64,000 nt of DNA from Acetobacter aceti NBRC 14818 (lineage in GTDB: Bacteria; Pseudomonadota; Alphaproteobacteria; Acetobacterales; Acetobacteraceae), in contig NZ_AP023410.1 in NCBI RefSeq assembly GCF_000193495.2, forward strand, positions 1 through 64,000, read 5' to 3'. A model generated the notes under the pieces. The model ran no database searches and was not told the origin of the DNA. It saw only the letters and a list, made by a program, of their open reading frames with translations. Position 1 is the stretch's first letter. Each line of letters begins with the position of its first letter. Both the position numbers and the translations under genes were made by a program. Shown here in pieces: positions 29,780-39,531 of the stretch.

Positions 29780-31927
29780 ATGTTCAATTATTTCCGTAAA
29801 GAAATTGAATGGGGCGGTCGCCCGCTGATCCTTGAGACCGGCAAGATCGCCCGTCAGGCAGACGGCGCTGTTGTCGTCACCTATGGCGAGACCGTTGTCC
29901 TGTGTACGGCCGTGGGCGCCAAGACCGTCAAGCCGGGACAGGATTTCTTCCCGCTGACCGTCAATTATCAGGAAAAAGCCTACGCTGCCGGCAAGATCCC
30001 GGGTGGTTTCTTCAAGCGTGAAGGCCGTCCGTCCGAGGCCGAAACACTCAACTCCCGTCTGATTGACCGCCCGATCCGTCCGCTGTTCCCGGAAGGGTTC
30101 CGCAACGAGGTTCAGGTCATCACGACGGTCCTCAGCCATGACATGGAAAACGATCCGGCCATTCCGGCTCTGATCGGTGCATCGGCAGCGCTGACCCTGT
30201 CCGGTATCCCGTTCTTTGGTCCGGTTGCCGGCTGCCGCGTCGGTTATACCAACGGCGAATATGTGCTGAACCCGACCATTGACGAGACCAAGGAGTCCGA
30301 TCTGGACCTCGTCGTCGCCGGCACATCGGAAGGCGTGCTGATGGTGGAGTCGGAAGCCAGCGAGCTATCCGAAGCCGTCATGCTTGGCGCTGTGAACTTC
30401 GGTCACAAGGCGTTCCAGCCGGTCATTGATGCGATCATCGCGCTTGCCGAGCACGCTGCGAAAGCACCGTGGGAGATGGAAGGTCCGAGCAAGGAAGCCA
30501 TCGCTCTTCGCAAGAAGGTCGACACGCTGGGCCGCAAGCTGCTCACCGCAGCTTACAAGGAGAAGGCCAAGCAGGCTCGTTATGAGAAAATTGCTGAGGC
30601 CAAGAAGACAGTCATCGAGAAGCTGACGGCTGCCGATCTGGATGCTGAGGCTGCCAAGCCGATGCTGAAGGACCTTGAGGCTGACATCGTGCGTAACGCG
30701 ATCCTCAATACGGGTCTGCGCATCGACGGTCGTGACCTCGTCACGGTTCGTCCGATCGTCTCCGAAGTCGGCATCCTGCCGCGTGCCCACGGTTCCGCTC
30801 TCTTCACACGTGGTGAGACGCAGGCGCTGGTGATTGCGACGCTTGGCACGGGCCAGGACGAGCAGGTCATCGATGCGCTCGAAGGCGAATACCGCACCAA
30901 CTTCCTGCTGCACTACAACTTCCCTCCGTTCTCGGTCGGTGAGTGTGGTCGCACGGGTTCGCCGGGTCGTCGTGAGATCGGTCATGGCAAGCTGGCATGG
31001 CGCGCCATCCATCCGCTGCTGCCGACGAAGGCCGAGTTCCCGTACACAATGCGTGTTGTGTCCGAGATCACGGAAAGCAACGGTTCGTCTTCCATGGCGA
31101 CGGTCTGCGGTTCCTCTCTCGCCCTGATGGATGCTGGCGTTCCGCTGAAGCGTCCGGTCGCTGGTATTGCGATGGGTCTCATCAAGGAAGACAGCGGCTA
31201 CGCCGTGCTGTCCGATATCCTTGGTGACGAGGATCACCTCGGCGACATGGACTTCAAGGTAGCGGGAACCGAAGCCGGTATCACCGCATTGCAGATGGAC
31301 ATCAAGATCACATCCATCACGCCGGAGATCATGGAAATCGCTCTGGAGCAGGCCCGTGGCGGTCGTCTCCACATTCTGGGCGAGATGTCCAAGGCGCTGA
31401 CGGAAGGCCGTGCAGGCGTGTCCTCCACGGCGCCGAAGATCACCACGATGAGCGTGCCCAAGGAGAAGATCCGCGATGTGATCGGAACGGGTGGCAAGGT
31501 CATTCGTGAGATCGTCGAATATTCCGGTGCGAAGGTCGATATCGGTGATGATGGCACGATCACCATTGCGGCATCGTCCGACGAGCAGGCTCAGAAGGCG
31601 ATTGCCCGTATCAACGGCATCGTGGCCGAGCCGGAAGTTGGTCGTATCTATGATGGCAAGGTTGTGAAAACGGCTGACTTTGGCGCATTTGTTAACTTCC
31701 TTGGCGCCAAGGACGGTCTGGTTCACATCTCCGAGCTGGCGCAGGGCCGCGTGGCCCGCACCACGGACGTGGTGAAGCAGGGCGACGCTGTGAAGGTAAA
31801 GGTCATCGGCTTCGATGATCGCGGCAAGGTGAAGCTCTCGATGAGGGTTGTAGATCAGGCCACGGGTGCCGATATCACAGCGGACGTTGGCGAGAAGCCT
31901 GCACGCGCACCACGTCGCGAAGACTGA
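29780..31927 (+). CDS. pnp: Polyribonucleotide nucleotidyltransferase (PNPase)
   Basis: PNPase is a phosphorolytic 3'-5' exoribonuclease of RNA decay. From the ATG at 29780 ([20 protein letters not shown]) it has 715 residues, the family length; the frame is open upstream to 29666 without similarity. Two RNase PH domains are present (first with [15 protein letters not shown], second with [19 protein letters not shown]). A KH domain ([20 protein letters not shown]) and a C-terminal S1 domain ([20 protein letters not shown]) follow. It is followed by an intrinsic terminator. Confidence 0.96.
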   Translation: MFNYFRKEIEWGGRPLILETGKIARQADGAVVVTYGETVVLCTAVGAKTVKPGQDFFPLTVNYQEKAYAAGKIPGGFFKREGRPSEAETLNSRLIDRPIRPLFPEGFRNEVQVITTVLSHDMENDPAIPALIGASAALTLSGIPFFGPVAGCRVGYTNGEYVLNPTIDETKESDLDLVVAGTSEGVLMVESEASELSEAVMLGAVNFGHKAFQPVIDAIIALAEHAAKAPWEMEGPSKEAIALRKKVDTLGRKLLTAAYKEKAKQARYEKIAEAKKTVIEKLTAADLDAEAAKPMLKDLEADIVRNAILNTGLRIDGRDLVTVRPIVSEVGILPRAHGSALFTRGETQALVIATLGTGQDEQVIDALEGEYRTNFLLHYNFPPFSVGECGRTGSPGRREIGHGKLAWRAIHPLLPTKAEFPYTMRVVSEITESNGSSSMATVCGSSLALMDAGVPLKRPVAGIAMGLIKEDSGYAVLSDILGDEDHLGDMDFKVAGTEAGITALQMDIKITSITPEIMEIALEQARGGRLHILGEMSKALTEGRAGVSSTAPKITTMSVPKEKIRDVIGTGGKVIREIVEYSGAKVDIGDDGTITIAASSDEQAQKAIARINGIVAEPEVGRIYDGKVVKTADFGAFVNFLGAKDGLVHISELAQGRVARTTDVVKQGDAVKVKVIGFDDRGKVKLSMRVVDQATGADITADVGEKPARAPRRED

Positions 31928-31952
31928 GACCTCTCAAGGTCTGAACTGGGGG

Positions 31953-31991
31953 CGGGCGTTGCGACTCTCCGGTCGTAACGCCCGTTTCTCT
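31953..31991 (+). terminator. Intrinsic terminator after pnp
   Basis: CGGGCGTTGCGAC (31953-31965) pairs with GTCGTAACGCCCG (31972-31984), including one G-U pair, around TCTCCG and is followed by TTTCTCT. It lies 25 bp after the pnp stop. Confidence 0.8.
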
Positions 31992-32063
31992 ATGGCGCCT
32001 GAAGCGGCATCGGGTTAAGAGCGCCCATGTTTGCGGCACGAACAGGGACGATGACGGAACAGC

Positions 32064-33482
32064 ATGAAGTCTATTAACGCAGTTAGGTTGGGGGGCGCTG
32101 AAGTCCTGCCTCTCGTTGAGGGTGGAAAAGGTGTTTCCGTTTCGACGGGTGAATCCGCCGGAGCCTGGGCCGCTGCTGGCGGTGCTGGCACGATCTCTGT
32201 CGTCAACGCGGATAGCTATGATGAGAACGGCAATGTCGTTCCCCAGATCTACAAGGGACGCACGCGCAGGGAGCGTCAGGAAGAACTGATCGACTATGCC
32301 ATCAAGGGTGGCATTGCCCAGGCGAAAATCGCGCACGAGCGTTCAGGCGGCAAAGGTCGCATCCACGCCAATATTCTTTGGGAAATGGGTGGCTCGGAAC
32401 GGGTGATCGAAGGCGTCATGGAAGGCGCCAAAGGCTTGATTCACGGTCTGACCTGTGGCGCGGGCATGCCCTATCGCCTGTCCGAAATAGCCGCGAAGTT
32501 TGGCGTTCACTATTACCCGATCGTCTCGTCAGCACGGGCGTTCAACGCACTGTGGAAGCGGGCCTACAGCAAGGCTGCCGAACTTCTTGGTGGCGTGGTC
32601 TATGAAGATCCGTGGCGGGCAGGGGGGCATAACGGCCTGTCCAACACAGAAAACCCGCTGATGCCGGAAGACCCGTATCCTCGCGTGCTCGCATTGCGGA
32701 AGCTGATGCGGACGTTCGGGCTGGGTGACACACCCATCATCATGGCGGGCGGTGTGTGGTGGCTTGAGGAATGGCAGGACTGGATCGACAATCCTGAACT
32801 GGGACCGATTGTTTTCCAGTTTGGCACACGGCCTCTGCTCACGCAGGAAAGCCCCATTCCGGACGCCTGGAAATCACGGTTGCTGACCCTGAAGAAAGGC
32901 GATGTTTACCTCAATCGCTTTTCACCGACCGGATTTTACTCTTCCGCCGTGAACAACAGCTTCATGCAGGAACTGCGTGAGCGTTCGGAGCGGCAGGTCG
33001 CCTATTCCTCTGAACCGCTGGGTGAACTGGTGGCCCGGTATGGTATCGGCGCTCGCAAGCGCGAAGTCTTTGTGACGGAAGCCGATCTGCTGCACATCAA
33101 GGGCTGGGAAGCAGCGGGCTTCACGGAAGCCATGCGTACACCGGATTCGACCCTGATTTTCGTGACGCCCGAGCGCGCAAAGGAAATTCTGGCTGATCAG
33201 GTGGCCTGCATGGGCTGTCTGTCGGAATGTCGCTTCTCCAACTGGAGTCAGCGTCCGCCGGAATACAGTAACGGACGCAGGGCCGATCCCCGGTCATTCT
33301 GCATTCAGAAAACCCTTCAGACGATCTCGCACGCTGAAGGGCCGGATCAGGCTGAAATTGCTGACCACAACCTGATGTTTGGTGGCACCAACGCCTGGCG
33401 CTTTGCGACGGATCCGTTCTATTCGAATGGCTTCGTTCCTACGGTGAAGCAGCTTATCGAACGGATCATGACCGGGCGCTGA
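32064..33482 (+). CDS. Nitronate monooxygenase-like flavin oxidoreductase with Cys cluster
   Basis: This TIM-barrel FMN oxidoreductase is related to 2-nitropropane dioxygenases (nitronate monooxygenases) and NAD(P)H-dependent flavin oxidoreductases. Visible blocks include GLTCGAGMPYRLSEIAAKFG, WRAGGHNGL, DTPIIMAGGVWWLEEW and IVFQFGTRPLLTQES. At 472 residues it is longer than a typical enzyme of about 330-360. The C-terminal extension holds CMGCLSEC (Cys382, 385, 389) and Cys413, which could bind a metal or Fe-S cluster. Its true substrate cannot be read from sequence. It is 15 bp upstream of lolA and may be co-transcribed with it. Confidence 0.8.
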   Translation: MKSINAVRLGGAEVLPLVEGGKGVSVSTGESAGAWAAAGGAGTISVVNADSYDENGNVVPQIYKGRTRRERQEELIDYAIKGGIAQAKIAHERSGGKGRIHANILWEMGGSERVIEGVMEGAKGLIHGLTCGAGMPYRLSEIAAKFGVHYYPIVSSARAFNALWKRAYSKAAELLGGVVYEDPWRAGGHNGLSNTENPLMPEDPYPRVLALRKLMRTFGLGDTPIIMAGGVWWLEEWQDWIDNPELGPIVFQFGTRPLLTQESPIPDAWKSRLLTLKKGDVYLNRFSPTGFYSSAVNNSFMQELRERSERQVAYSSEPLGELVARYGIGARKREVFVTEADLLHIKGWEAAGFTEAMRTPDSTLIFVTPERAKEILADQVACMGCLSECRFSNWSQRPPEYSNGRRADPRSFCIQKTLQTISHAEGPDQAEIADHNLMFGGTNAWRFATDPFYSNGFVPTVKQLIERIMTGR

Positions 33483-33497
33483 CCGGCAACTGGTGGA

Positions 33498-34157
33498 ATG
33501 AAGAGGCTCTGGACCATGCTGTTTCGACAGAAAAGCACCACTCTGCTGCGAGCTGTTTTTCTGGCTGGCGGCATGGTCATGGCCTCTTCGACGTCATTGT
33601 CTGGTGCGGCTCATGCACAGACCGCACTCTCGCCTGTCGATCAGGGGTGGGTCGCCCGCGTTCAGGACACCATGAACGCCGTCACCACCATGAAGGGGCG
33701 TTTCGAACAGGTTGCGCCGGATGGCCAGCGTACGACCGGCACTGTCTGGCTGGCTCGACCAGGGCGGATGCGGTTCGAGTATGACAAGCCAAGCCCACTC
33801 TTGCTGGTTGCAAATGATGGCAAGGTCGTTTTTCGCGATACACAGCTTGACCAGACCACGGAAATCCCGCTGGAGCGCACCCCATTGGGGTTGCTGCTCA
33901 GTGAGCATGTCTCACTCTCGGGTGACGTGACCGTCACCAGCTTTCAGCGCCAAAATGGTACGCTTCAGATATCAGCCGTTCGTACCGCCTCTCCGGGTGA
34001 GGGAACGTTGATCATGCTGCTATCTGAGCAGCCGCTAAGTTTGCAGGGCTGGACCGTCATTGATGCTCAGGGCCGACAGACAAGAGTGGCGCTGTCTGAT
34101 GTAAAGCAGGGTGTGAAGGTTTCCGACTCTTTGTTCGCGCTCCCTCGCGAGAACTGA
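33498..34157 (+). CDS. lolA: Outer-membrane lipoprotein carrier protein LolA
   Basis: LolA is the periplasmic chaperone that carries lipoproteins from LolCDE to the outer membrane. The 219-residue product has a signal peptide (AVFLAGGMVMASSTSLSGAAHA) followed by the LolA fold: NAVTTMKGRFEQVAPDG, TGTVWLARPGRMRFEYDKPS, LLLVANDGKVVFRDTQLDQ. This is the common alphaproteobacterial form. No LolB partner is nearby. Confidence 0.88.
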   Translation: MKRLWTMLFRQKSTTLLRAVFLAGGMVMASSTSLSGAAHAQTALSPVDQGWVARVQDTMNAVTTMKGRFEQVAPDGQRTTGTVWLARPGRMRFEYDKPSPLLLVANDGKVVFRDTQLDQTTEIPLERTPLGLLLSEHVSLSGDVTVTSFQRQNGTLQISAVRTASPGEGTLIMLLSEQPLSLQGWTVIDAQGRQTRVALSDVKQGVKVSDSLFALPREN

Positions 34158-34505
34158 CTTTCTTTCATAAGCTGCTTCGGACTCTGACGGATATCTCTTC
34201 GCAGTGGATGGAGCATTACATCGGTAGATAGTCGGAGCCGACTATGCGGATATATGTCCGTTTCTCGTGATGAAAATTAATGTTTTTCCAAATGCTGGAA
34301 AACAATGCAGCTCTATTTCGTAAGAGATATGCAATCAATTTCAATTACCTTGCACGTTACTGACAACGTCCTGTAACTTCTGCTCTTGCGACATAACGGA
34401 CGGAAGCGATGTCGGCTTTCTGCTTTGGTGTTTCGATCAAAACCCAGAAATTTTCACAGGTTAGATTACCAGAAGTCCTCAGGCATGGGCCAATTACCTG
34501 AAGGA
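34158..34505. other. Intergenic region, no gene seen
   Basis: This 348-bp AT-richer gap lies between convergent lolA and the VWA-like gene. It holds ATAGTCGG-AG-CCGACTAT (34228-34245), a perfect inverted repeat, followed closely by CGGA-TATATG-TCCG and then TTTCTCG. One of these may act as the lolA terminator. A short minus-strand frame at 34357-34572 looks spurious. Confidence 0.5.
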
Positions 34506-36665
34506 TTAACTCCGTCCTTCCCGATACCAGCCCGTTCCAAGTAGCAGAACAACCGCAAGAAGCGCGGCCCATGCCGGCAGCAATGGCGATGCGCTTGTTC
34601 CTGTCAGGATATGGGCATGTCGCTGCGGAAAGCCCAGCGCATCAGTCGAAGTGCCGTAACGAAGAGGAGGAACGTTCAACTTGGCAATGTCATCGCCAAG
34701 CCACGCAACAGTTCCGCCGGTGCGCGCTGCGACAGGACCGACGATTTCAGCTGTCAGACGCAAGTCAGAGAATTCTTCCGGATTGGCTTTCACAGGCGCA
34801 GCAAAGGCACGATGATTGCCATCGTCAGCTGTCCAGATGCCAGATTGTGTCACCGGCATCTGTCCGACGGCGACACCGGGACCCGCGCCATGCAAAGAGA
34901 GTGTCGATTTCGTTCCATCTGGCGCTGTCAGCGTAATATCCGTCGAAGCCGTGTTGGAAACACTGTGGCGCGTGACAGTCAGAGTACCTTCGGAAATATG
35001 CGCTTCAAGCCGCTCTTCTTCCAGATCAGGCTCTTTCATCAGCCAGTGTGAAATGCGCCGCAAAAGCTCGGCCTGCGGCCCCCCCCCCAACTCTCCGCGT
35101 GACCAGAGCCAGATCTGATCGGAAAGAAGTAGGGCCACGCGCCCATTTTCCACATGATCCAGCACCAGAAGCGGAGACGCATCAGGACCGCTCATCAACA
35201 CCTGTCCATGCGACTCATCAGGACGTAGCGCCCGATACCAGGGGCCCCATTCATTAGAGATTTCTTTGTTCGCATTTGCCGAAGCGTGTGGCGCAGGGGC
35301 TCCCGGAAGCTCGGCGGTCACAGGGTGACGTCGCCCTTCGTCTGTCAGTTCAGGACGGAAACGGCGAATGGTGACGCCGGGTGCGGCATCGGTCGGAGCC
35401 AGATCAGGAGGAGACGCCGGAACGTGTGCGGGCAACACATCGCCAACCGCCGTATCCTGTAGTGAATTGGGACCAGTAAATTCTGGACCTGCAATCAGGA
35501 ACAGGCCGCCGCCCTTGCGCACGAAACGGGCAATATTACGCAGATAGACAGGTGGCAGAATGTGTCTGTTCTCGAAACCATCGAGAATGATGAGATCGAA
35601 CTGGCCAATCTTGTTCTGGAACAGCTCTTCGACGGGGAATGCGATCAGCGCCAGATCGGATAGCGGCGTTCCGTCATCCTTTTCCGGCGGACGCAGAATG
35701 GTGAAGTGAACCAGATCGACGGATGGATCGGCTTTCAGCAGACGACGCCAGACACGTTCACCCTGATTGGGCGTGCCTGAGACAAGCAGCACGCGCAGCC
35801 GATCCCGCACGCCGGTAATGGTCAGAATGTCCTGATTGTTCTGGGTGGAAACCTCCCCCGGAAGCGCCGAGACGTTCAGACCCACAAGTGTTTCGCCGGG
35901 ATGTGACACAGGCAGGGAAATATCCTGCGGTTCACCCGTACGGACAGGAACGCTCAGGGCCGGGTTGCCGTCAGTGGTCAGTGTGATGGTAGCCGGTGTG
36001 CCGGGTTGCGTTCCCGGCCCCATATCATCAACCTGAACGCGGATAAGCGCGGATTTGCCAACAATCGCGTAAGGGGGAGCCTGAAGGATACGGAGACGCC
36101 GATCCGTTTCTTCTCTTCGTCCGGCCATCAGCACATGCAATGGCAGGGTAACCGCATGACCCTGACTGTCATGTAGGGCCAGACGCTCCGGGATACCTTT
36201 GGGCGCATCGCGGGTCTGGCCATCCGTGATCAGGATCGCGCCGGCCAGTTGCTCTGGTGGAATATCAGCGGCGGCCTGCGACAGCGCGTCGAACAGGCGC
36301 GTGCCGCCAGTCTGCTCGCCCCGAACGGTGACTGTACGCAGTCCCGGTCCACCCGAACCTTGCTCGCCAAGAATACGGGCAGCGGCACGGGCGATGGCGG
36401 CACGGTTTTTCACCTGCATGGAGGCCGTCTGATCGACGATGACCAGAGCGGTTTCAGGCAGTTCCCGATGCGTTTCCTTCAGCGATTGCGGACCGGATAA
36501 CCATAACAGAACGACAGCACCGGCCAGCGCGCGAAGAACAGTGCCGCGCATACGCACCAGCAGACCAATCGCCGTGATGACAACCAGAAGTCCGGCTAGT
36601 GTGAACAGCAGCCAGTGCGGCAGCAGGGGAGCGAAGGCGATGCTGTGAGTAAAGGTATCGATCAT
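34506..36665 (-). CDS. VWA-like membrane protein of the moxR operon
   Basis: The 719-residue product has two N-terminal membrane helices (WLLFTLAGLLVVITAIGLLV and ALAGAVVLLWLSG). A VWA-like region begins ALVIVDQTASM; its MIDAS appears as DxTxS rather than DxSxS, with AILITDGQTRD later. A central glutamine-amidotransferase-like segment (FDLIILDGFENRHILPP, FVRKGGGLFLIAGPEF) and a C-terminal helix (LLPAWAALLAVVLLLGTGW) complete it. It is the last gene of moxR-DUF58-DUF4159-VWA. It contains a ten-G tract (read on the minus strand) coding for GGG. Function is unknown; homologous clusters in other bacteria are tied to envelope stress and complex assembly. Confidence 0.8.
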   Translation of the reverse strand: MIDTFTHSIAFAPLLPHWLLFTLAGLLVVITAIGLLVRMRGTVLRALAGAVVLLWLSGPQSLKETHRELPETALVIVDQTASMQVKNRAAIARAAARILGEQGSGGPGLRTVTVRGEQTGGTRLFDALSQAAADIPPEQLAGAILITDGQTRDAPKGIPERLALHDSQGHAVTLPLHVLMAGRREETDRRLRILQAPPYAIVGKSALIRVQVDDMGPGTQPGTPATITLTTDGNPALSVPVRTGEPQDISLPVSHPGETLVGLNVSALPGEVSTQNNQDILTITGVRDRLRVLLVSGTPNQGERVWRRLLKADPSVDLVHFTILRPPEKDDGTPLSDLALIAFPVEELFQNKIGQFDLIILDGFENRHILPPVYLRNIARFVRKGGGLFLIAGPEFTGPNSLQDTAVGDVLPAHVPASPPDLAPTDAAPGVTIRRFRPELTDEGRRHPVTAELPGAPAPHASANANKEISNEWGPWYRALRPDESHGQVLMSGPDASPLLVLDHVENGRVALLLSDQIWLWSRGELGGGPQAELLRRISHWLMKEPDLEEERLEAHISEGTLTVTRHSVSNTASTDITLTAPDGTKSTLSLHGAGPGVAVGQMPVTQSGIWTADDGNHRAFAAPVKANPEEFSDLRLTAEIVGPVAARTGGTVAWLGDDIAKLNVPPLRYGTSTDALGFPQRHAHILTGTSASPLLPAWAALLAVVLLLGTGWYREGRS
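35079..35088 (-). repeat. Ten-base homopolymer inside the VWA-like gene
   Basis: Ten consecutive C on the plus strand (G in the coding strand) encode the Gly run in GELGGGPQAEL. A one-base slip would shift the reading frame about three quarters of the way through the protein. Confidence 0.9.
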
Positions 36666-36672
36666 GCCGCCC

Positions 36673-39531
36673 TCATTGTCCCAGACGTTTGAGGATCGCG
36701 GGGACGTGGACCTGATCCGCCTTGTAGTTGCCAGTCAGCGCATAAATGACGGCATTCACACCAAACCGGTAGGCCGTGCGCCGCTGTTCATCTCCGCCGG
36801 GAAGGACTGCGAAGCGGGTGTCGCCATTCTGATCCACGGCCCAGGCATGCGCCCAGTCAGCGCTGCCGATGATCACCGGACTGACATCATCGTTTTCGGC
36901 TTCACCGTCACGGGCGACCCAGACGGGTTGCCCGGCGTAACGGCCCGGAAAGTCATGCAGCAGATAGAATGTGTGGCTCAGCACATGATGGTCATCAAGA
37001 TGCATGAGCGGAGGGATGGGCAGCCCGGCCGTAACGCGCCGGAGCGCCGCCGCACTGCCCGGAGCCTCGCCTGCCAGTGTGTCGTTATCACCAGAGTTCG
37101 CAGTATCCACCCCCTGCGTGTCGATGATGATCATGCCGCCATGCGCGATGAAGGTGGTCAGGGCGCTGGTCACAGCAGGATCGGCATGCGCGTCCGACGT
37201 GATCGGCCAGTAAAGCAGCGGATAATAGGCGAGGTCATCCTTACCCGGATGCACGCCGTCCGGGTGTCCGATCACCGCAGAGGTGCGCGCGTTCACATAG
37301 TCTGAAAGGCCCTGAAGTCCTTCCTGAGAAACAGCATCGACTTCCGGGTTGCCCGTGACGACATAGGCCAGTCGGGTTTCCAGAGCCGCTCCCGGCACGC
37401 TGGCCATGGCGGGCGGAGCGGCTTCAGGAGCGACAGGCGCATCCTGTGCAAATCCGGAAGACGAGAGGGCCATGGAAGAAAGACCCACAAAGATGGAGAG
37501 ATGAAGGACTTTGCGCGCACGGGACAAGGAGAGGAAGCCGCGCAGAAAGAGCGTCGCCAGCGCATCGCCAGCCAGAAGCAGAAGAGCAATGGCCAGCAAT
37601 GTCGGGCCCATCAGTCTGTCGGGTCGATGCCCGGCGGGATTGGTGACTGCCCCTGTCGGAGGCAGTGGCGACAGGGCGTGAAGCGTGTCACCTACGTTCA
37701 GCGCTCGTCGTGCGGCGCGTGAGCCATACAGACCGGGAGGGTGCTCCGGAGAGACAGGCGTGGTGCCGAACTTGCTGGAGGCCAGCCCCCGCGCCAGCGG
37801 AGAGGGCGAGCCGAGAACGCCTTCTCCATCCAGCGTCATGACCGGAGGCAACACATTGTTGTCGGAGGGAATGTCCACTCCACTGGCATGCTCGACAAGA
37901 CGAGTCAGCATGGACACGAACAGGCCGGAGAGCGGAAGATTGGACCAGTCCGCCGTCGGGGTGACGTGAAACAGCACAATCTCTCCCTTGCCGAGCGTGG
38001 CGTGGGTCACGAGAGGTGTGCCGTCAGCAAGCCGCGCCCAACTGTGGGCTGAAAGATCAGTCGCTGGCTGTGCAAGGATCTGCCGGGAAACGGTGACATC
38101 CTTGGGAACAGCAAGACCATGGAAAGGCGAATCCGTCGGGAAATCAGCCAGAGACTGTGGCCTGCCCCATGACATGGCCCCGCCCAGCTGACGCGCTGTT
38201 GGCATCAGCGCCACCGGAAGCAGCGTCTTTTCCGGGTCAGCGTGGGCCGCCGTTTCAGTGCGAGATGTCTCGGGCGTGCTCTGGGCGCTGTCTTCATGCC
38301 CGGCCAGTGTGCGACCGGCAAAGCGGATCAGCGTGCCGCCTTTTCTCACCCAGTCCGCGACTTTCTGCTGCGTCTCCGCATCGGCGAGAGTGCCATCCGG
38401 CGCAATCAGAACAGACAGAGGCTGGGAGAGGAGCGTGGTTGTGCTGCCAGTGTGCAGATCAGCGTTCGGCGCCAGTGCCCGCCGCAGGTAGAACAGGCTG
38501 CCAACAAGAGGCGTATCGCCGCTACCGGTCGCAATCAGCCCGACGGGACGCAGTCTGTCGCCTTCATCCAGCAGCAATGTGCCCGGCGCACTGGCGTTGC
38601 CGTCGATCGTCAGCATATCAACACGATTACGCATCACCGTCGGCAGGGAAACCGAAACCGGCGCGCTGCTGGCTCCGGCTGGCAGCGTCACATCGGCCAG
38701 CGCCAGTGTGCCACCGTCTTCGCTATGGGCTCTCACGCGAACCCGACGTGGTAGATCGGCAGGCAAAGCCTCCAGTTGCGCCATGACGCCAGCGGTTGAA
38801 AGACTGTCGGGTGAGGTATCCTGTGCTTCTTCCGCCGCATGGCTGAGGACAAAAGCTCCGTTACCCGTAAAGCGGACTTCCTGAACGTTGCCAAACGCCT
38901 GCATGGCCGTGGAGAAAGACCGGTCCGCAGCGCCGCCGTCCTTGCCCGCAGAAGCAAGACCGTTCGACAGATAGATGACAGCTCCAGCGGACAGACCATC
39001 CGATTTCATTTTTTCCAGTTGCCGGGCGGCAAGCGCACGATCGGCAGCCCAGGGCAGTGGGCGTAGTGCATCAAGCGCCAGAGCAACCTGCTCCGCCGGA
39101 AGGGCATGGGATGTCACCGGGTTTTCCCGTTCTTCGGACGCTGTCGTCAGAAGAACAGCAGGGCGACCAGCACGACCTGCCGCGTCAAGAAGCGCATGCG
39201 CCGCAGCATTGCGTTCGTTCCAGTCAGGCGCTGTCATCATGTCATTGTCGATGACAAGCAACAGGGTGCCGTTGCCGGGCAGGGGTACAGGCCTGCCGGG
39301 AATGACTGGGCCGGACAGACCTAGAATAAGCAGCGCCGCTGCGGCCAGACGTAGAAGAAGCAGCCAGAATGGGGGTGTCGCCGCGTCATCCTGTTTGGGA
39401 TGCAGGGACGCCAGCAGAGCTATCGGTGGGAAAGTCTGGATGCGTGGTGAAGGCGGACGGGCGCGCAACAGCCACCAGATGGCCGGCAGAGTGATGAGAC
39501 CGGCAAGCAGGGCTGGGAACTGAAAGATCAT
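36673..39531 (-). CDS. BatA-like N-terminal and DUF4159 C-terminal membrane protein
   Basis: The 952-residue protein has an N-terminal double-membrane-helix domain of the BatA type (MIFQFPALLAGLITLPAIWW, then FWLLLLRLAAAALLILGLSG). A long extracytoplasmic middle with a degenerate VWA-like segment (TLLLVIDNDMMTAPDW) follows. A further hydrophobic region (LLAIALLLLAGDALATLF) precedes a signal-like VGLSSMALSSSGFA and the C-terminal DUF4159 domain (YYPLLYWPITSD, HGGMIIIDTQG, HDFPGRYAGQPVWVA). The ATG overlaps the stop of the DUF58 gene as ATGA. The product is predicted to work in the inner membrane with MoxR and DUF58. Confidence 0.85.
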   Translation of the reverse strand: MIFQFPALLAGLITLPAIWWLLRARPPSPRIQTFPPIALLASLHPKQDDAATPPFWLLLLRLAAAALLILGLSGPVIPGRPVPLPGNGTLLLVIDNDMMTAPDWNERNAAAHALLDAAGRAGRPAVLLTTASEERENPVTSHALPAEQVALALDALRPLPWAADRALAARQLEKMKSDGLSAGAVIYLSNGLASAGKDGGAADRSFSTAMQAFGNVQEVRFTGNGAFVLSHAAEEAQDTSPDSLSTAGVMAQLEALPADLPRRVRVRAHSEDGGTLALADVTLPAGASSAPVSVSLPTVMRNRVDMLTIDGNASAPGTLLLDEGDRLRPVGLIATGSGDTPLVGSLFYLRRALAPNADLHTGSTTTLLSQPLSVLIAPDGTLADAETQQKVADWVRKGGTLIRFAGRTLAGHEDSAQSTPETSRTETAAHADPEKTLLPVALMPTARQLGGAMSWGRPQSLADFPTDSPFHGLAVPKDVTVSRQILAQPATDLSAHSWARLADGTPLVTHATLGKGEIVLFHVTPTADWSNLPLSGLFVSMLTRLVEHASGVDIPSDNNVLPPVMTLDGEGVLGSPSPLARGLASSKFGTTPVSPEHPPGLYGSRAARRALNVGDTLHALSPLPPTGAVTNPAGHRPDRLMGPTLLAIALLLLAGDALATLFLRGFLSLSRARKVLHLSIFVGLSSMALSSSGFAQDAPVAPEAAPPAMASVPGAALETRLAYVVTGNPEVDAVSQEGLQGLSDYVNARTSAVIGHPDGVHPGKDDLAYYPLLYWPITSDAHADPAVTSALTTFIAHGGMIIIDTQGVDTANSGDNDTLAGEAPGSAAALRRVTAGLPIPPLMHLDDHHVLSHTFYLLHDFPGRYAGQPVWVARDGEAENDDVSPVIIGSADWAHAWAVDQNGDTRFAVLPGGDEQRRTAYRFGVNAVIYALTGNYKADQVHVPAILKRLGQ

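Noticed and set aside
30365..31726. 453-codon minus-strand open frame opposite pnp
   Set aside because: Pure shadow of PNPase; Arg/Thr/Asp-rich composition without any motif.
34357..34572. 71-codon minus-strand frame after lolA
   Set aside because: Overlaps the end of the VWA-like gene in another frame, Cys/Arg-rich and without a ribosome site.
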